DNA of 64,000 nt from the IMG/VR virus record IMGVR_UViG_3300029286_003693, positions 18,731 through 82,730 of that record. One strand, 5' to 3'. The position numbers and the translations under genes were made by a program. This document shows positions 50,952-56,465 of this stretch, piece by piece (positions within the stretch are counted from its first letter, which is position 1; each line of letters starts with the position of its first letter). The notes under the pieces were generated by a model. The model was not told the origin of the DNA. It worked only from the letters and a program-made list of their open reading frames with translations, and did not search any database. Origin of the DNA: a virus.

Positions 50952-51188
50952 TTACACATCCAGGCGTTTCAGCCCCTGGTTGATTACCACGCCGAATATC
51001 TTCCCATCTTCACGTTCTGCCATGCTGCGGGCCGTGTTGAGAAAACCACGCCCTTCCTTCTGGACATCCCGCCCGATAATCCCATTAAGCTCTTCGTATG
51101 TGACAAAATCTCCGATGTCCATCTCCGCCAACCGCTGATACATCAACCTTGCGTCCGCGCTTGCCTCCCTGATCCATTTCTTTTCCAT
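50952..51188 (-). pseudogene. N-terminal part of the IS-interrupted phage gene
   Basis: ATG at 51188 with GGGGAGGGG upstream. Residues 1-77 (MEKKWIREASADARLMYQRL, AEMDIGDFVTYEELNGIIGR, then DVQKEGRGFLNTARSMAERE) belong to the phage gene; the last codons and stop at 50952 are supplied by the insertion sequence. The intact protein would be 163 residues (second part at 47774-48038). The N-terminus resembles small winged-helix-like phage proteins, but I recognise no family. Confidence 0.85.
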
Positions 51189-51213
51189 TCCCCTCCCCTT
51201 CCTGTTAGAAAAC

Positions 51214-51308
51214 CTTGCCTAGCCTCACTGTTCCACGCCCTGCCAAGCCACGCCTTGACGCGCCCAGTCTAATCTTTCCTTGCCGAGCCGCTCCCAGCCC
51301 AGCCCTGT
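51214..51308 (-). repeat. Pentamer array 2 (19 units, GCNNG on transcript)
   Basis: 95 bp divide exactly into 19 pentamers; 18 begin with C and 15 end with C on the plus strand. On the transcript it lies between the RAMP-like gene (stop 51312) and the IS-interrupted gene (start 51188), and ends GCAAGG then GTTTTCTAAC. Same consensus and orientation as arrays 1 and 3. Confidence 0.85.
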
Positions 51309-51311
51309 CTT

Positions 51312-51869
51312 TTATCCCCAGACGATTTCCTTCACCTGAAATCGCCCGTAGAACCCGTTGTTCTGAGGTCTGAAACGCCCAATACCGATAAACTTGCCCG
51401 CCTCTTCAAGGTGTAGCCTGAAAACATCCTCGGTGATCGTCTCATCAAGAATGAAAAATGATACCGGGCCGGACCATACCGGGATAACCGGGAAGCATCT
51501 CTTGACCCGCTTTCCGCCTCCACGCCTCCCATCCGACGGGACGAAATACCACTCACCCGCCACGTCTTCCTTTTTGACTGGCAAGACAAGAGCCTCAGTT
51601 ACCAGCACCCCTGCTTCTATGTGCTTCGTGAAGGTCGATTTCCCCTTTCCGGGAATCTGGATTGACAGATACTTCGCCACCGACGACAGGCAATTCTTGA
51701 AGCTCATAGGAGGAATGAAAACATTACCCTGCTCATTTGCGTGCATTCTATCCCGCCACGTTCTCGTTTCGTAATCATCGGGCCTTTCCTTTTGGAGCTT
51801 TGCCGTCTCGTAGAACTTTGATTGACTGTAAGGACTGATGCTTTCCAACTGACAAATTGCTGTTTTCAT
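51312..51869 (-). CDS. Possible RAMP/Cas7-like phage protein
   Basis: 185 residues; SD AGAGGGGA. The N-terminus has LESISPYSQSKFYETAKLQK; residues 50-75 read NVFIPPMSFKNCLSSVAKYL; the C-terminus has a glycine-rich loop GIGRFRPQNNGFYGRF. The 'IPP-S-K-L--VA' helix and 'G-GR--P---G-F' loop recall RAMP-superfamily proteins such as Cas7, which bind RNA along a filament. No Cas genes or CRISPR array are nearby. The similarity is by eye and unproven. Pentamer arrays lie immediately on both sides of the gene, suggesting a functional link. Confidence 0.55.
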   Translation of the reverse strand: MKTAICQLESISPYSQSKFYETAKLQKERPDDYETRTWRDRMHANEQGNVFIPPMSFKNCLSSVAKYLSIQIPGKGKSTFTKHIEAGVLVTEALVLPVKKEDVAGEWYFVPSDGRRGGGKRVKRCFPVIPVWSGPVSFFILDETITEDVFRLHLEEAGKFIGIGRFRPQNNGFYGRFQVKEIVWG

Positions 51870-51902
51870 AGATTTCCCCTCTCTCGTTTGTGATTAAATA
51901 AC

Positions 51903-51962
51903 CTTGCCTTGCCAAATCATACTATGCCCAGCCTTGCCTGGCCGCACCGAGCCTAACCCTGA
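51903..51962 (-). repeat. Pentamer array 3 (12 units, GCNNG on transcript)
   Basis: 60 bp form 12 pentamers in one register; 11 begin with C on the plus strand. It starts within the last codons of the KTSC gene and ends, on the transcript, in GGCAAGGCAAGG then GTTATTTAATC before the RAMP-like gene start. Confidence 0.85.
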
Positions 51963-52198
51963 CGAGTATTTTCGTCCCCTTTCTCCTCCTCGATCCTGAG
52001 CCCCCTCCGGCCAGCCCGAACAACTTGTGAGACGAACCGTCCGACCGACTCCGCCGCCAGGAGATCGGCGTACATTTCCGGCTGCACTCCAGCGTATTGA
52101 TAAATGCCGCCCGACTTGAATTCCACTTCCAGGACCTTCGTCTCCGCGTCGTACCCGACTGACTTCACATTTGTTGACTTAACCGGCTTTCTTTCCAT
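51953..52198 (-). CDS. KTSC-domain protein
   Basis: 81 residues from ATG 52198 (MERKPVKSTNVKSVGYDAET) with AAGGGGG upstream; a longer frame overlaps the zinc-protein gene. The segments SVGYDAETKVLEVEFKSGG and YQYAGVQPEMYADLLAAESV are the KTSC domain (found in phages and at the ends of some nucleic-acid enzymes; role unclear). The C-terminus is basic then acidic. Overlaps the previous gene by 20 bp. Confidence 0.85.
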   Translation of the reverse strand: MERKPVKSTNVKSVGYDAETKVLEVEFKSGGIYQYAGVQPEMYADLLAAESVGRFVSQVVRAGRRGLRIEEEKGDENTRQG

Positions 52199-52352
52199 TG
52201 CGTTCCCCCTTATTGTCGCACCCCGAACATATATCAGTTCCAGCCTCACAAGATTCTCCACATACATCACAGATATTCCCTGTGCCGTTGCACGTTAAGC
52301 AATCCGTATCTTTCGCCCCGTACCCCGATCCATCGCAATCTTGGCATTCCAT
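52179..52352 (-). CDS. 57-residue zinc-finger-like protein
   Basis: ATG at 52352 with GGAGG upstream. The sequence carries CQDCDGSGYG, CLTCNGTG, CDVCGESC and CSGCDNKG, the DnaJ-type CxxCxGxG layout for two zinc sites. Small proteins of this kind occur among phage early genes; a nucleic-acid-binding or chaperone-like role is possible but unproven. It overlaps the KTSC gene by 20 bp. Confidence 0.75.
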   Translation of the reverse strand: MECQDCDGSGYGAKDTDCLTCNGTGNICDVCGESCEAGTDICSGCDNKGERNGKKAG

Positions 52353-52368
52353 AACCACCTCCGTTGAC

Positions 52369-52737
52369 TTAGAAGTTCACGGCTTTCTTTCTAAAACTCT
52401 CCAGAATTCCCCTCAGTTCCACTCGCTTGGCGACATAGTCCATGTCTTTCACAGCCTCGGATGACCTCCGGCGAAGCTGATAGTATCGGTCTCCCATTCG
52501 TTCGACCATGAATTCCTTGAATAGCCTCGGGTGATTGTGTGCAAATCCGGTATGGCACTGCGTACAGAGGCCGATAACCGCCTCCGGGTCGAAGGCGGTA
52601 GCGAGCCGGTCGCGCTTGAATAAGTGATGACCAGCTTCGCCCAGTCTACTACACTCTGGGTTCTGGCAGCCCTTGTCTCTTGCGAGGGCGATCATCTGGA
52701 TCAGCTTATAGCAATCGTCTTTGGCTTTTGAACTCAT
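52369..52737 (-). CDS. HNH/NinG-like recombination protein
   Basis: 122 residues. CQNPECSR, then AGHHLFKRDRLATAFDPEAV and GLCTQCHTGFAHNHPRLFKE form a two-CxxC zinc-bound HNH-like core, as in lambda NinG and related phage recombination nucleases. The C-terminus is a basic helix. It overlaps the DnaC-like gene by 4 bp. Nuclease activity is expected for the family; not all such proteins are catalytic. Confidence 0.75.
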   Translation of the reverse strand: MSSKAKDDCYKLIQMIALARDKGCQNPECSRLGEAGHHLFKRDRLATAFDPEAVIGLCTQCHTGFAHNHPRLFKEFMVERMGDRYYQLRRRSSEAVKDMDYVAKRVELRGILESFRKKAVNF

Positions 52738-53477
52738 AGTCGGTTTTTCCTGTAATCCGGCATATTGATTTTTATATTTTCCATACCAGCGAGTCGTGAG
52801 GCAATTCTGGCCCCGAACGTCGCATCAATTTCCTCTTTCGTTAGATTTGTCGTGATGATTGTTTTCCGGCACTCCCGAATACGACGGTCGAGGATGATGT
52901 AGAGCGTCGTGATCGCAAATTCAGATACTTTTTCCGCTCCCAGGTCGTCGAGAACAAGAACGGGGATTTCTGAATATCTACTGATGATTTCATCTTCTGA
53001 TTCAGACCCCCCACTGAACGAGGATCTTATTTTTAATAGCAGGTCTGGAACTGTGATAAACCGCGCAGTGAATGCACTCTGCCCCTGAATCATTGCCACG
53101 GCCAGGTGTGTTTTCCCGCATCCCGTATTCCCACGGATGACGACATGGTCATCGCTTCCGGCGATCGCTATCAGGTCGGTAACGAGTTTTTCGTTCCCCT
53201 GGTAGCTCTCGAAGGTGCATCCCCCGAACAGTTTAGGCACTCCTGAGTAATGCAACTGCCATGTTTTTTCTGGTTCCGGTTTTAGATCCACACCATAAAT
53301 TCTCTCCTCATGAAACGGAATCACATTGTCGCTCCTCTCGCGTGAGATCGCCATGCACCGCTCGGCGATAGACTGGAAATCAGTATTCTCGGTCTGCGGG
53401 GTATGGCTGCCCGTCTGACTGAGCACCGCCCGTTTTTGCGTGAGCCGTTCTTGAGCCCGCTGTAATTCCTGATACAT
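52734..53477 (-). CDS. DnaC-like helicase loader ATPase
   Basis: 247 residues from the ATG at 53477 (MYQELQRAQERLTQKRAVLS), placed 8 bases after GGAGG; an upstream ATG at 53483 is too close to that site. AAA core: Walker A GNTGCGKT near residue 115, Walker B VLVLDDLGAE near 170, sensor-like TIITTNLT, then an arginine-rich C-terminal region. It should load the host DnaB helicase at the phage origin with the replisome organizer, whose gene overlaps by about 100 bp. Confidence 0.85.
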   Translation of the reverse strand: MYQELQRAQERLTQKRAVLSQTGSHTPQTENTDFQSIAERCMAISRERSDNVIPFHEERIYGVDLKPEPEKTWQLHYSGVPKLFGGCTFESYQGNEKLVTDLIAIAGSDDHVVIRGNTGCGKTHLAVAMIQGQSAFTARFITVPDLLLKIRSSFSGGSESEDEIISRYSEIPVLVLDDLGAEKVSEFAITTLYIILDRRIRECRKTIITTNLTKEEIDATFGARIASRLAGMENIKINMPDYRKNRL

Positions 53478-54201
53478 TGCCATTACCTCCCCGATTTTGA
53501 GCTTTATGTAACCATGTGTTTATATGGGCCATAATACCCCTTGATGTTTTTCTCTTTTTTTCGTTTGAAACGTTCCATCCACGGATATTCCTCAATTCCT
53601 GGCCAATATCCACATTTGGATAAAGAGATTCCCATTCAACTACCATAGCTTTGGTGACTGGAAATTCATTTTTATTTGACAATGGAATACAAATAATAAT
53701 CTCCGCCGCCTCGCATGTAGTGTTATTGTCTTTATCTAAGTCTTTATCTAAGTCTAAGTCTGTCGGCGTCACGTGACGTAGCGTGACGGGTGCGTGACGC
53801 GTCACAGGTTCGTCACATATACGTAACCGCTCCCGATATTTAACAGTCCGCGCTCTTGTAAGATCGCGAGTTCTTTCAATTCCTTCAAGTTTCTGATGTT
53901 TTGGAAAGTTTATAACGTCGATTGACCCGCCTTCCAATACATCGACCATTCGGTATTTCACGAACAAAGCGAGTCCCATTTCCACTGTTTTTTTCTCGAT
54001 ATTGAATTGATTGGCGAGGTCATCAAGGGTGTATGGAAGGCCATCTGCGATTTCGATTGTCCCAGGGCGGGATGATTTCATGGCCAGACAAAGAAGGCCG
54101 ATCCATAGAAGGACCACTGAATCTCCGTTAGGATGGGACCGGATGATCTTTATTTTAGCGTCATCCAAGATGTTGATGTCGAGTTTGATCCAGCTTATCA
54201 T
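53380..54201 (-). CDS. Replisome organizer (origin-binding protein)
   Basis: 273 residues from ATG 54201 (MISWIKLDINILDDAKIKII) with AGAGGA upstream. Residues 1-125 match the phage replisome organizer N-terminal winged-helix (SVVLLWIGLLCLAMKSSRPG, YTLDDLANQFNIEKKTVEMG). Residues 135-165 are encoded by the iteron DNA (53735-53830). The C-terminal half is the probable loader-interaction region. As in lambda O, the origin lies inside the gene for its own binding protein. Confidence 0.85.
   Translation of the reverse strand: MISWIKLDINILDDAKIKIIRSHPNGDSVVLLWIGLLCLAMKSSRPGTIEIADGLPYTLDDLANQFNIEKKTVEMGLALFVKYRMVDVLEGGSIDVINFPKHQKLEGIERTRDLTRARTVKYRERLRICDEPVTRHAPVTLRHVTPTDLDLDKDLDKDNNTTCEAAEIIICIPLSNKNEFPVTKAMVVEWESLYPNVDIGQELRNIRGWNVSNEKKRKTSRGIMAHINTWLHKAQNRGGNGNVSGITAGSRTAHAKTGGAQSDGQPYPADREY
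53735..53830. other. Probable phage replication origin (iterons in the organizer gene)
   Basis: Direct repeats of TTTATCTAAGTC run into a cluster of GTGACG/CGTCAC hexamers: at least six within about 55 bp (53766-53816) in both orientations, with GTCACGTGAC palindromic. A cluster of short repeats in the organizer gene is the standard layout of lambdoid origins. Confidence 0.6.
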
Positions 54202-54223
54202 CTTTCTTTTCCTCTTTGGAAAG

Positions 54224-54322
54224 CTACAGCCTGCATCGTTTTCCATCCCGGATTAAGTAGCAGCCGCTCTCGTCCTCGACGCAGCCATCGATTCCGTGAA
54301 ACTTCATCCGCTCGATCACCAT
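54224..54322 (-). CDS. Possible 32-residue early protein
   Basis: The frame MVIERMKFHGIDGCVEDESG continues CYLIRDGKRCRL and stops 23 bp before the organizer start. GGGGGAGG lies just before the ATG, slightly too close; the internal Met6 is an alternative. Cysteine content and the strand-like end suggest a real small protein. Function unknown. Confidence 0.4.
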   Translation of the reverse strand: MVIERMKFHGIDGCVEDESGCYLIRDGKRCRL

Positions 54323-54375
54323 CGCCTCCCCCACGTTGTCCAGTCAGCCGGGTAACTTCGGCTTTCAGTCCGGCG

Positions 54376-54627
54376 TCACGATAGCAACCTCCGGGCGAAG
54401 ATCCGAAGCAGGGCCTCGTTGTCGGCGTACTCCTGTTCGGTTATTACGCGCACTCCAGCCATCGAGAAGATTTTTTCCAAAGCTTCCAGTTTGACCGAGC
54501 CCTCACCGGAGATAACTTTCGACAGACCGCCGCCATCCATGCCGGCCTCGCTGGCCACAACAGACTGAGTTCCCTTGATTCTTACCGCTTCCATTATGAC
54601 GGACCTGATGACGCCCTTCTCACTCAT
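54376..54627 (-). CDS. CII-like transcription activator
   Basis: 83 residues from ATG 54627 with GGAAGG upstream; the first possible codons further up are GTG/TTG. A helix-turn-helix QSVVASEAGMDGGGLSKVIS (about residues 22-42) is followed by VKLEALEKIFSMAGVRVIT. Size, domain and place between cro and the replication genes match lambda CII. Its promoter targets are not identified. Confidence 0.75.
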   Translation of the reverse strand: MSEKGVIRSVIMEAVRIKGTQSVVASEAGMDGGGLSKVISGEGSVKLEALEKIFSMAGVRVITEQEYADNEALLRIFARRLLS

Positions 54628-54799
54628 ACGCAACACCTTCCAAAATAATTTGATTGGATTTGCATTGGATGCCTGAGAGAATGTAATTGCGGGAGGGTTT
54701 CATGTTTCGTATACCACAGTACCGTTTACGACGGTCGCGGAGGGGGAATTTGAGGCTAACTGCCGGGTCTTTGTGCGGGAAATTCGCTACCTCTGGCAT
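54620..54799 (-). CDS. 59-residue basic early protein
   Basis: ATG at 54799 follows AAGGAGG at ideal spacing. The frame reads MPEVANFPHKDPAVSLKFPL, RDRRKRYCGIRNMKPSRNYI, then LSGIQCKSNQIILEGVAYE; its TGA overlaps the cII-like start by 8 bp. Basic middle with two Cys. Position between cro and cII is unusual for a lambdoid arm; function unknown. Confidence 0.7.
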   Translation of the reverse strand: MPEVANFPHKDPAVSLKFPLRDRRKRYCGIRNMKPSRNYILSGIQCKSNQIILEGVAYE

Positions 54800-54884
54800 C
54801 GTTCCTCCTTGGGAATATAAATTGTTTGAAATCCGACCAAAAAAGAGTAAAGTGGGGTTGGTTATGTGGCTGAGGATTGCTCCG

Positions 54885-55091
54885 TCAGCGGCCCCCTATT
54901 TTACCGGGATACCAGGCCCGGAATGGGACAGCGCCCGCGGTCGCCTCATCGATCAGGAGGGCATTTGCTGCGCAAGGTCTGAATTTCCCGTTCACGTACC
55001 GCCATACGGTCGGAACGGGCAGCGAAGAAACTTTTGAAAAGTCAGTAATCGTCATCGCTTTTTGATCTAAATATTTTTTAAGGATGTTCAT
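54885..55091 (-). CDS. Cro-like repressor
   Basis: 68 residues from ATG 55091 (MNILKKYLDQKAMTITDFSK). The HTH is TITDFSKVSSLPVPTVWRYV and the tail LIDEATAGAVPFRAWYPGKI is typical of Cro/YdaS-type phage repressors. Its ATG shares the tetramer CATG with the first possible ATG of the CI-like gene on the other strand. The likely pR start is within a few bases, so the mRNA may be leaderless. Confidence 0.8.
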   Translation of the reverse strand: MNILKKYLDQKAMTITDFSKVSSLPVPTVWRYVNGKFRPCAANALLIDEATAGAVPFRAWYPGKIGGR

Positions 55092-55734
55092 GGAAAACGA
55101 TCTTACAGATGTGCAAGACAAAAAGCAAGAAGAATTTGCATACGTGAAAGTTATTCAAGATGCCATGGCAACATTGGGGTGGAATGCCTCACGCTTGTCC
55201 AAAGAATCCGGCGTTTCCGAAGCCACTATCAGCCGCTCTCTAAAAGGGGGCCGTGGTATGAGTGGGGCCAATCATAACAGGGTATTAATAGCCCTCGGCC
55301 TTTTGCAGACCGTTCCCCTCCCTACCCTCCAGCCCCGCCCTATCCCCGTCGTTTCCTGGATTCATGCCGGCGAATTTGCGGAAGCTGCTAATCACTGGCC
55401 GGTCGGAGTATTGGGTGATGGCGAACCGGTTTACTCCTATGTAAAAACAGGACCAAACGCTTTTGGTCTACGAGTCGAGGGTGACAGTATGCTCCCGCGC
55501 ATCATGCCTGGTGACATCGCCATCGTAGACCCGGAATTGCGCTGTGATAATGGATCTCCATGCGTTGTATATGTAAACGGAGAGACATCGATAAAATTTT
55601 TCTGGGACCGGGAAACCGAGATCGTTTTGAAATCCATGAATGATAAATATCCAGACATCACCATTCGTAAAGACAGCAAGGTTGATTTCAGAGTTATCGG
55701 GAGGGTGGTGGATGTAAGAATTAAATTTTTTTGA
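55090..55734 (+). CDS. CI-like repressor with S24 self-cleavage domain
   Basis: 214 residues from ATG 55090 (AAGGA upstream). HTH near residues 35-52 (ASRLSKESGVSEATISRSLK). The S24/LexA domain has the scissile Ala93-Gly94 (IHAGEFAEA), nucleophile Ser133 (EGDSMLP) and base Lys169 (TSIKFFW), so RecA-stimulated self-cleavage is expected. The operator lies at codons 11-18 of this start, so a GTG start at 55144, which gives a conventional HTH N-terminus, is a serious alternative. It should hold both early promoters silent. Confidence 0.85.
   Translation: MENDLTDVQDKKQEEFAYVKVIQDAMATLGWNASRLSKESGVSEATISRSLKGGRGMSGANHNRVLIALGLLQTVPLPTLQPRPIPVVSWIHAGEFAEAANHWPVGVLGDGEPVYSYVKTGPNAFGLRVEGDSMLPRIMPGDIAIVDPELRCDNGSPCVVYVNGETSIKFFWDRETEIVLKSMNDKYPDITIRKDSKVDFRVIGRVVDVRIKFF
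55099..55142 (-). promoter_or_regulatory. Right early promoter with operator
   Basis: On the minus strand: -35 TTGCTT, 17-bp spacer, -10 TAAGAT (55128-55100). The operator TATGCAAAT-TC-TTCTTGCTTT (55122-55142) overlaps the -35; its core is the inverted repeat GCAA-N7-TTGC. The same operator with two base changes lies at the left early promoter. Confidence 0.65.
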
Positions 55735-55801
55735 TGCCTGCTTAAGATAACCCCCATACACCTCCCCAACAGCAGCCCTTCTATCCGGCTTTCATTCCTT
55801 C

Positions 55802-55823
55802 ACCCGCTTCGGCGGGTTTTTTG
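55802..55823 (+). terminator. Intrinsic terminator after the repressor gene
   Basis: ACCCGC-TTCG-GCGGGT is a perfect 6-bp stem with a stable tetraloop, followed by TTTTTT, 68 bp after the CI-like stop on the plus strand. It isolates repressor transcription from the left early promoter just downstream. Confidence 0.9.
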
Positions 55824-55862
55824 TTGCCCCGTAATTTCCGCCTGAAAAATAATTCTTACATA

Positions 55863-55906
55863 TATGCAAATATTTCTTGCTTTCTCATATTACGTTAGTG
55901 TAAGCT
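55863..55906 (+). promoter_or_regulatory. Left early promoter with operator
   Basis: Plus strand: operator TATGCAAAT-AT-TTCTTGCTTT (55863-55883), whose GCAA-N7-TTGC core overlaps the -35 TTGCTT (55877-55882); 18-bp spacer; -10 TAAGCT (55901-55906). It matches the right promoter at 19 of 21 operator positions and would drive the recombination block. Confidence 0.6.
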
Positions 55907-55920
55907 ACGATTGACAGTGA

Positions 55921-55951
55921 GGACCGCATGAAGATGTAACCATGCCGGTCC
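55921..55951 (+). other. Leader hairpin directly after the left promoter
   Basis: GGACC-GCATG pairs with CATGC-C-GGTCC around AAGATGTAAC with one bulged C. It begins about 8 bases after the predicted start of transcription and precedes the tRNA-Ser. It could be a phage antitermination site or part of tRNA processing; no boxA is obvious. Confidence 0.45.
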
Positions 55952-55979
55952 GAGTCCGATCCATGCCAGAACTACGAAT

Positions 55980-56065
55980 GGAGTGGTGGCCGAGAGGCTG
56001 ATGGCGGCGGTCCTGAAAATCGTTGATCAAGAGATCCGAAGGTTCAAATCCTTCCCGCTCCGCCA
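55980..56065 (+). tRNA. tRNA-Ser(TGA) with encoded CCA
   Basis: 86 nt. Acceptor GGAGTGG/CCGCTCC, D-arm GGCCGAGAGGCTGATGGC, anticodon stem GCGGT/ATCGT, anticodon TGA at 56014-56016, long variable arm with GATC/GATC stem, T-arm GAAGG-TTCAAAT-CCTTC, then GCCA. The serine-type variable arm fits UCN decoding. The base before the anticodon is C rather than the near-universal T33, and two stem pairs are G-T. Confidence 0.85.
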
Positions 56066-56091
56066 TCATACCCGCCAGAAAGGAGGGAGAA

Positions 56092-56220
56092 ATGGCAAAG
56101 AAGAGTGCTCCGGTAAAGAAAGACAAGATCGAAAAGAAGTTCCCGGATACCAAGATTCCACCGAAGAAAAGAAGTAATCCCGGTTCAGGCTCTCCGGCAT
56201 CTAAGAGCTACGGCCTGTAG
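56092..56220 (+). CDS. 42-residue very basic protein
   Basis: ATG at 56092 after AGGAGGGAG. MAKKSAPVKKDKIEKKFPDT is followed by KIPPKKRSNPGSGSPASKSY and GL; about a third of the residues are Lys or Arg, with no hydrophobic core. Probably disordered and nucleic-acid binding. First protein gene of the left early transcript, directly behind the tRNA. Confidence 0.7.
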   Translation: MAKKSAPVKKDKIEKKFPDTKIPPKKRSNPGSGSPASKSYGL

Positions 56221-56281
56221 TAGCAGCATGTTGTATGGGTTTGGCGGGGACGAGATGCCCCGCCATACTTAGGAGGTTGTC

Positions 56282-56437
56282 ATGGATTTCTCAGAAAACA
56301 TCTTCGTTTGCATGGTCCTCATTGTGCTGTTCGTCGGCGGCGTCCTGACCTGTCATGGCATCGGCCTGGGGTTGATGTGGCTCCGCGACCGGCGGTCGGG
56401 AAAGAAGCGGATGTATGCGGTCAGGAAGATCCTGTGA
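56282..56437 (+). CDS. 51-residue single-span membrane protein
   Basis: ATG at 56282 after TTAGGAGGT. The frame begins MDFSENIFVCMVLIVLFVGG and continues VLTCHGIGLGLMWLRDRRSG before a basic tail KKRMYAVRKIL. One long hydrophobic segment (about residues 7-34) with a basic C-terminus indicates one membrane span, inside-out topology by the positive-inside rule. Small membrane proteins in this place may affect superinfection or lysis; not known here. Confidence 0.75.
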   Translation: MDFSENIFVCMVLIVLFVGGVLTCHGIGLGLMWLRDRRSGKKRMYAVRKIL

Positions 56438-56465
56438 TCAACTTTTTTAAAGGAGGAACCAGATT

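Larger units (their letters stand above)
48039..50956 (+). mobile_element. Insertion sequence, 2918 bp, with zinc-ribbon, DDE transposase and AAA ATPase genes
   Basis: Ends start TGTAAC: left TGTAACCCCGCACATTATTT, right (inverted) TGTAACGTCGCACAATAAAT; 19 of the first 25 bases agree. A 5-bp target duplication CATCC flanks it (48034-48038 and 50957-50961). Subterminal copies of GATGTTTTG lie 47 and 45 bp from the two tips (48086-48094, 50903-50911 inverted), and a further copy of the end-like GCACATT lies near 48112. TG...CA ends, 5-bp duplication and a DDE/AAA pair recall Mu, Tn552 and Tn5053-type transposition. Exact family not assigned. Confidence 0.9.

Noticed and set aside
51312-51869. 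RAMP-like gene as part of a CRISPR-Cas locus
   Set aside because: No other cas gene, repeat array or Cas6-like gene is present; only a distant fold resemblance is suggested.
47621-51962. Pentamer arrays as a CRISPR or ordinary microsatellite
   Set aside because: No spacers and no long repeat; units vary in sequence and only the period and outer bases are kept, unlike slippage repeats.
54687-55037. 116-codon plus-strand frame overlapping cro and the 59-residue gene
   Set aside because: Antisense to two well-supported minus-strand genes in a lambdoid order.
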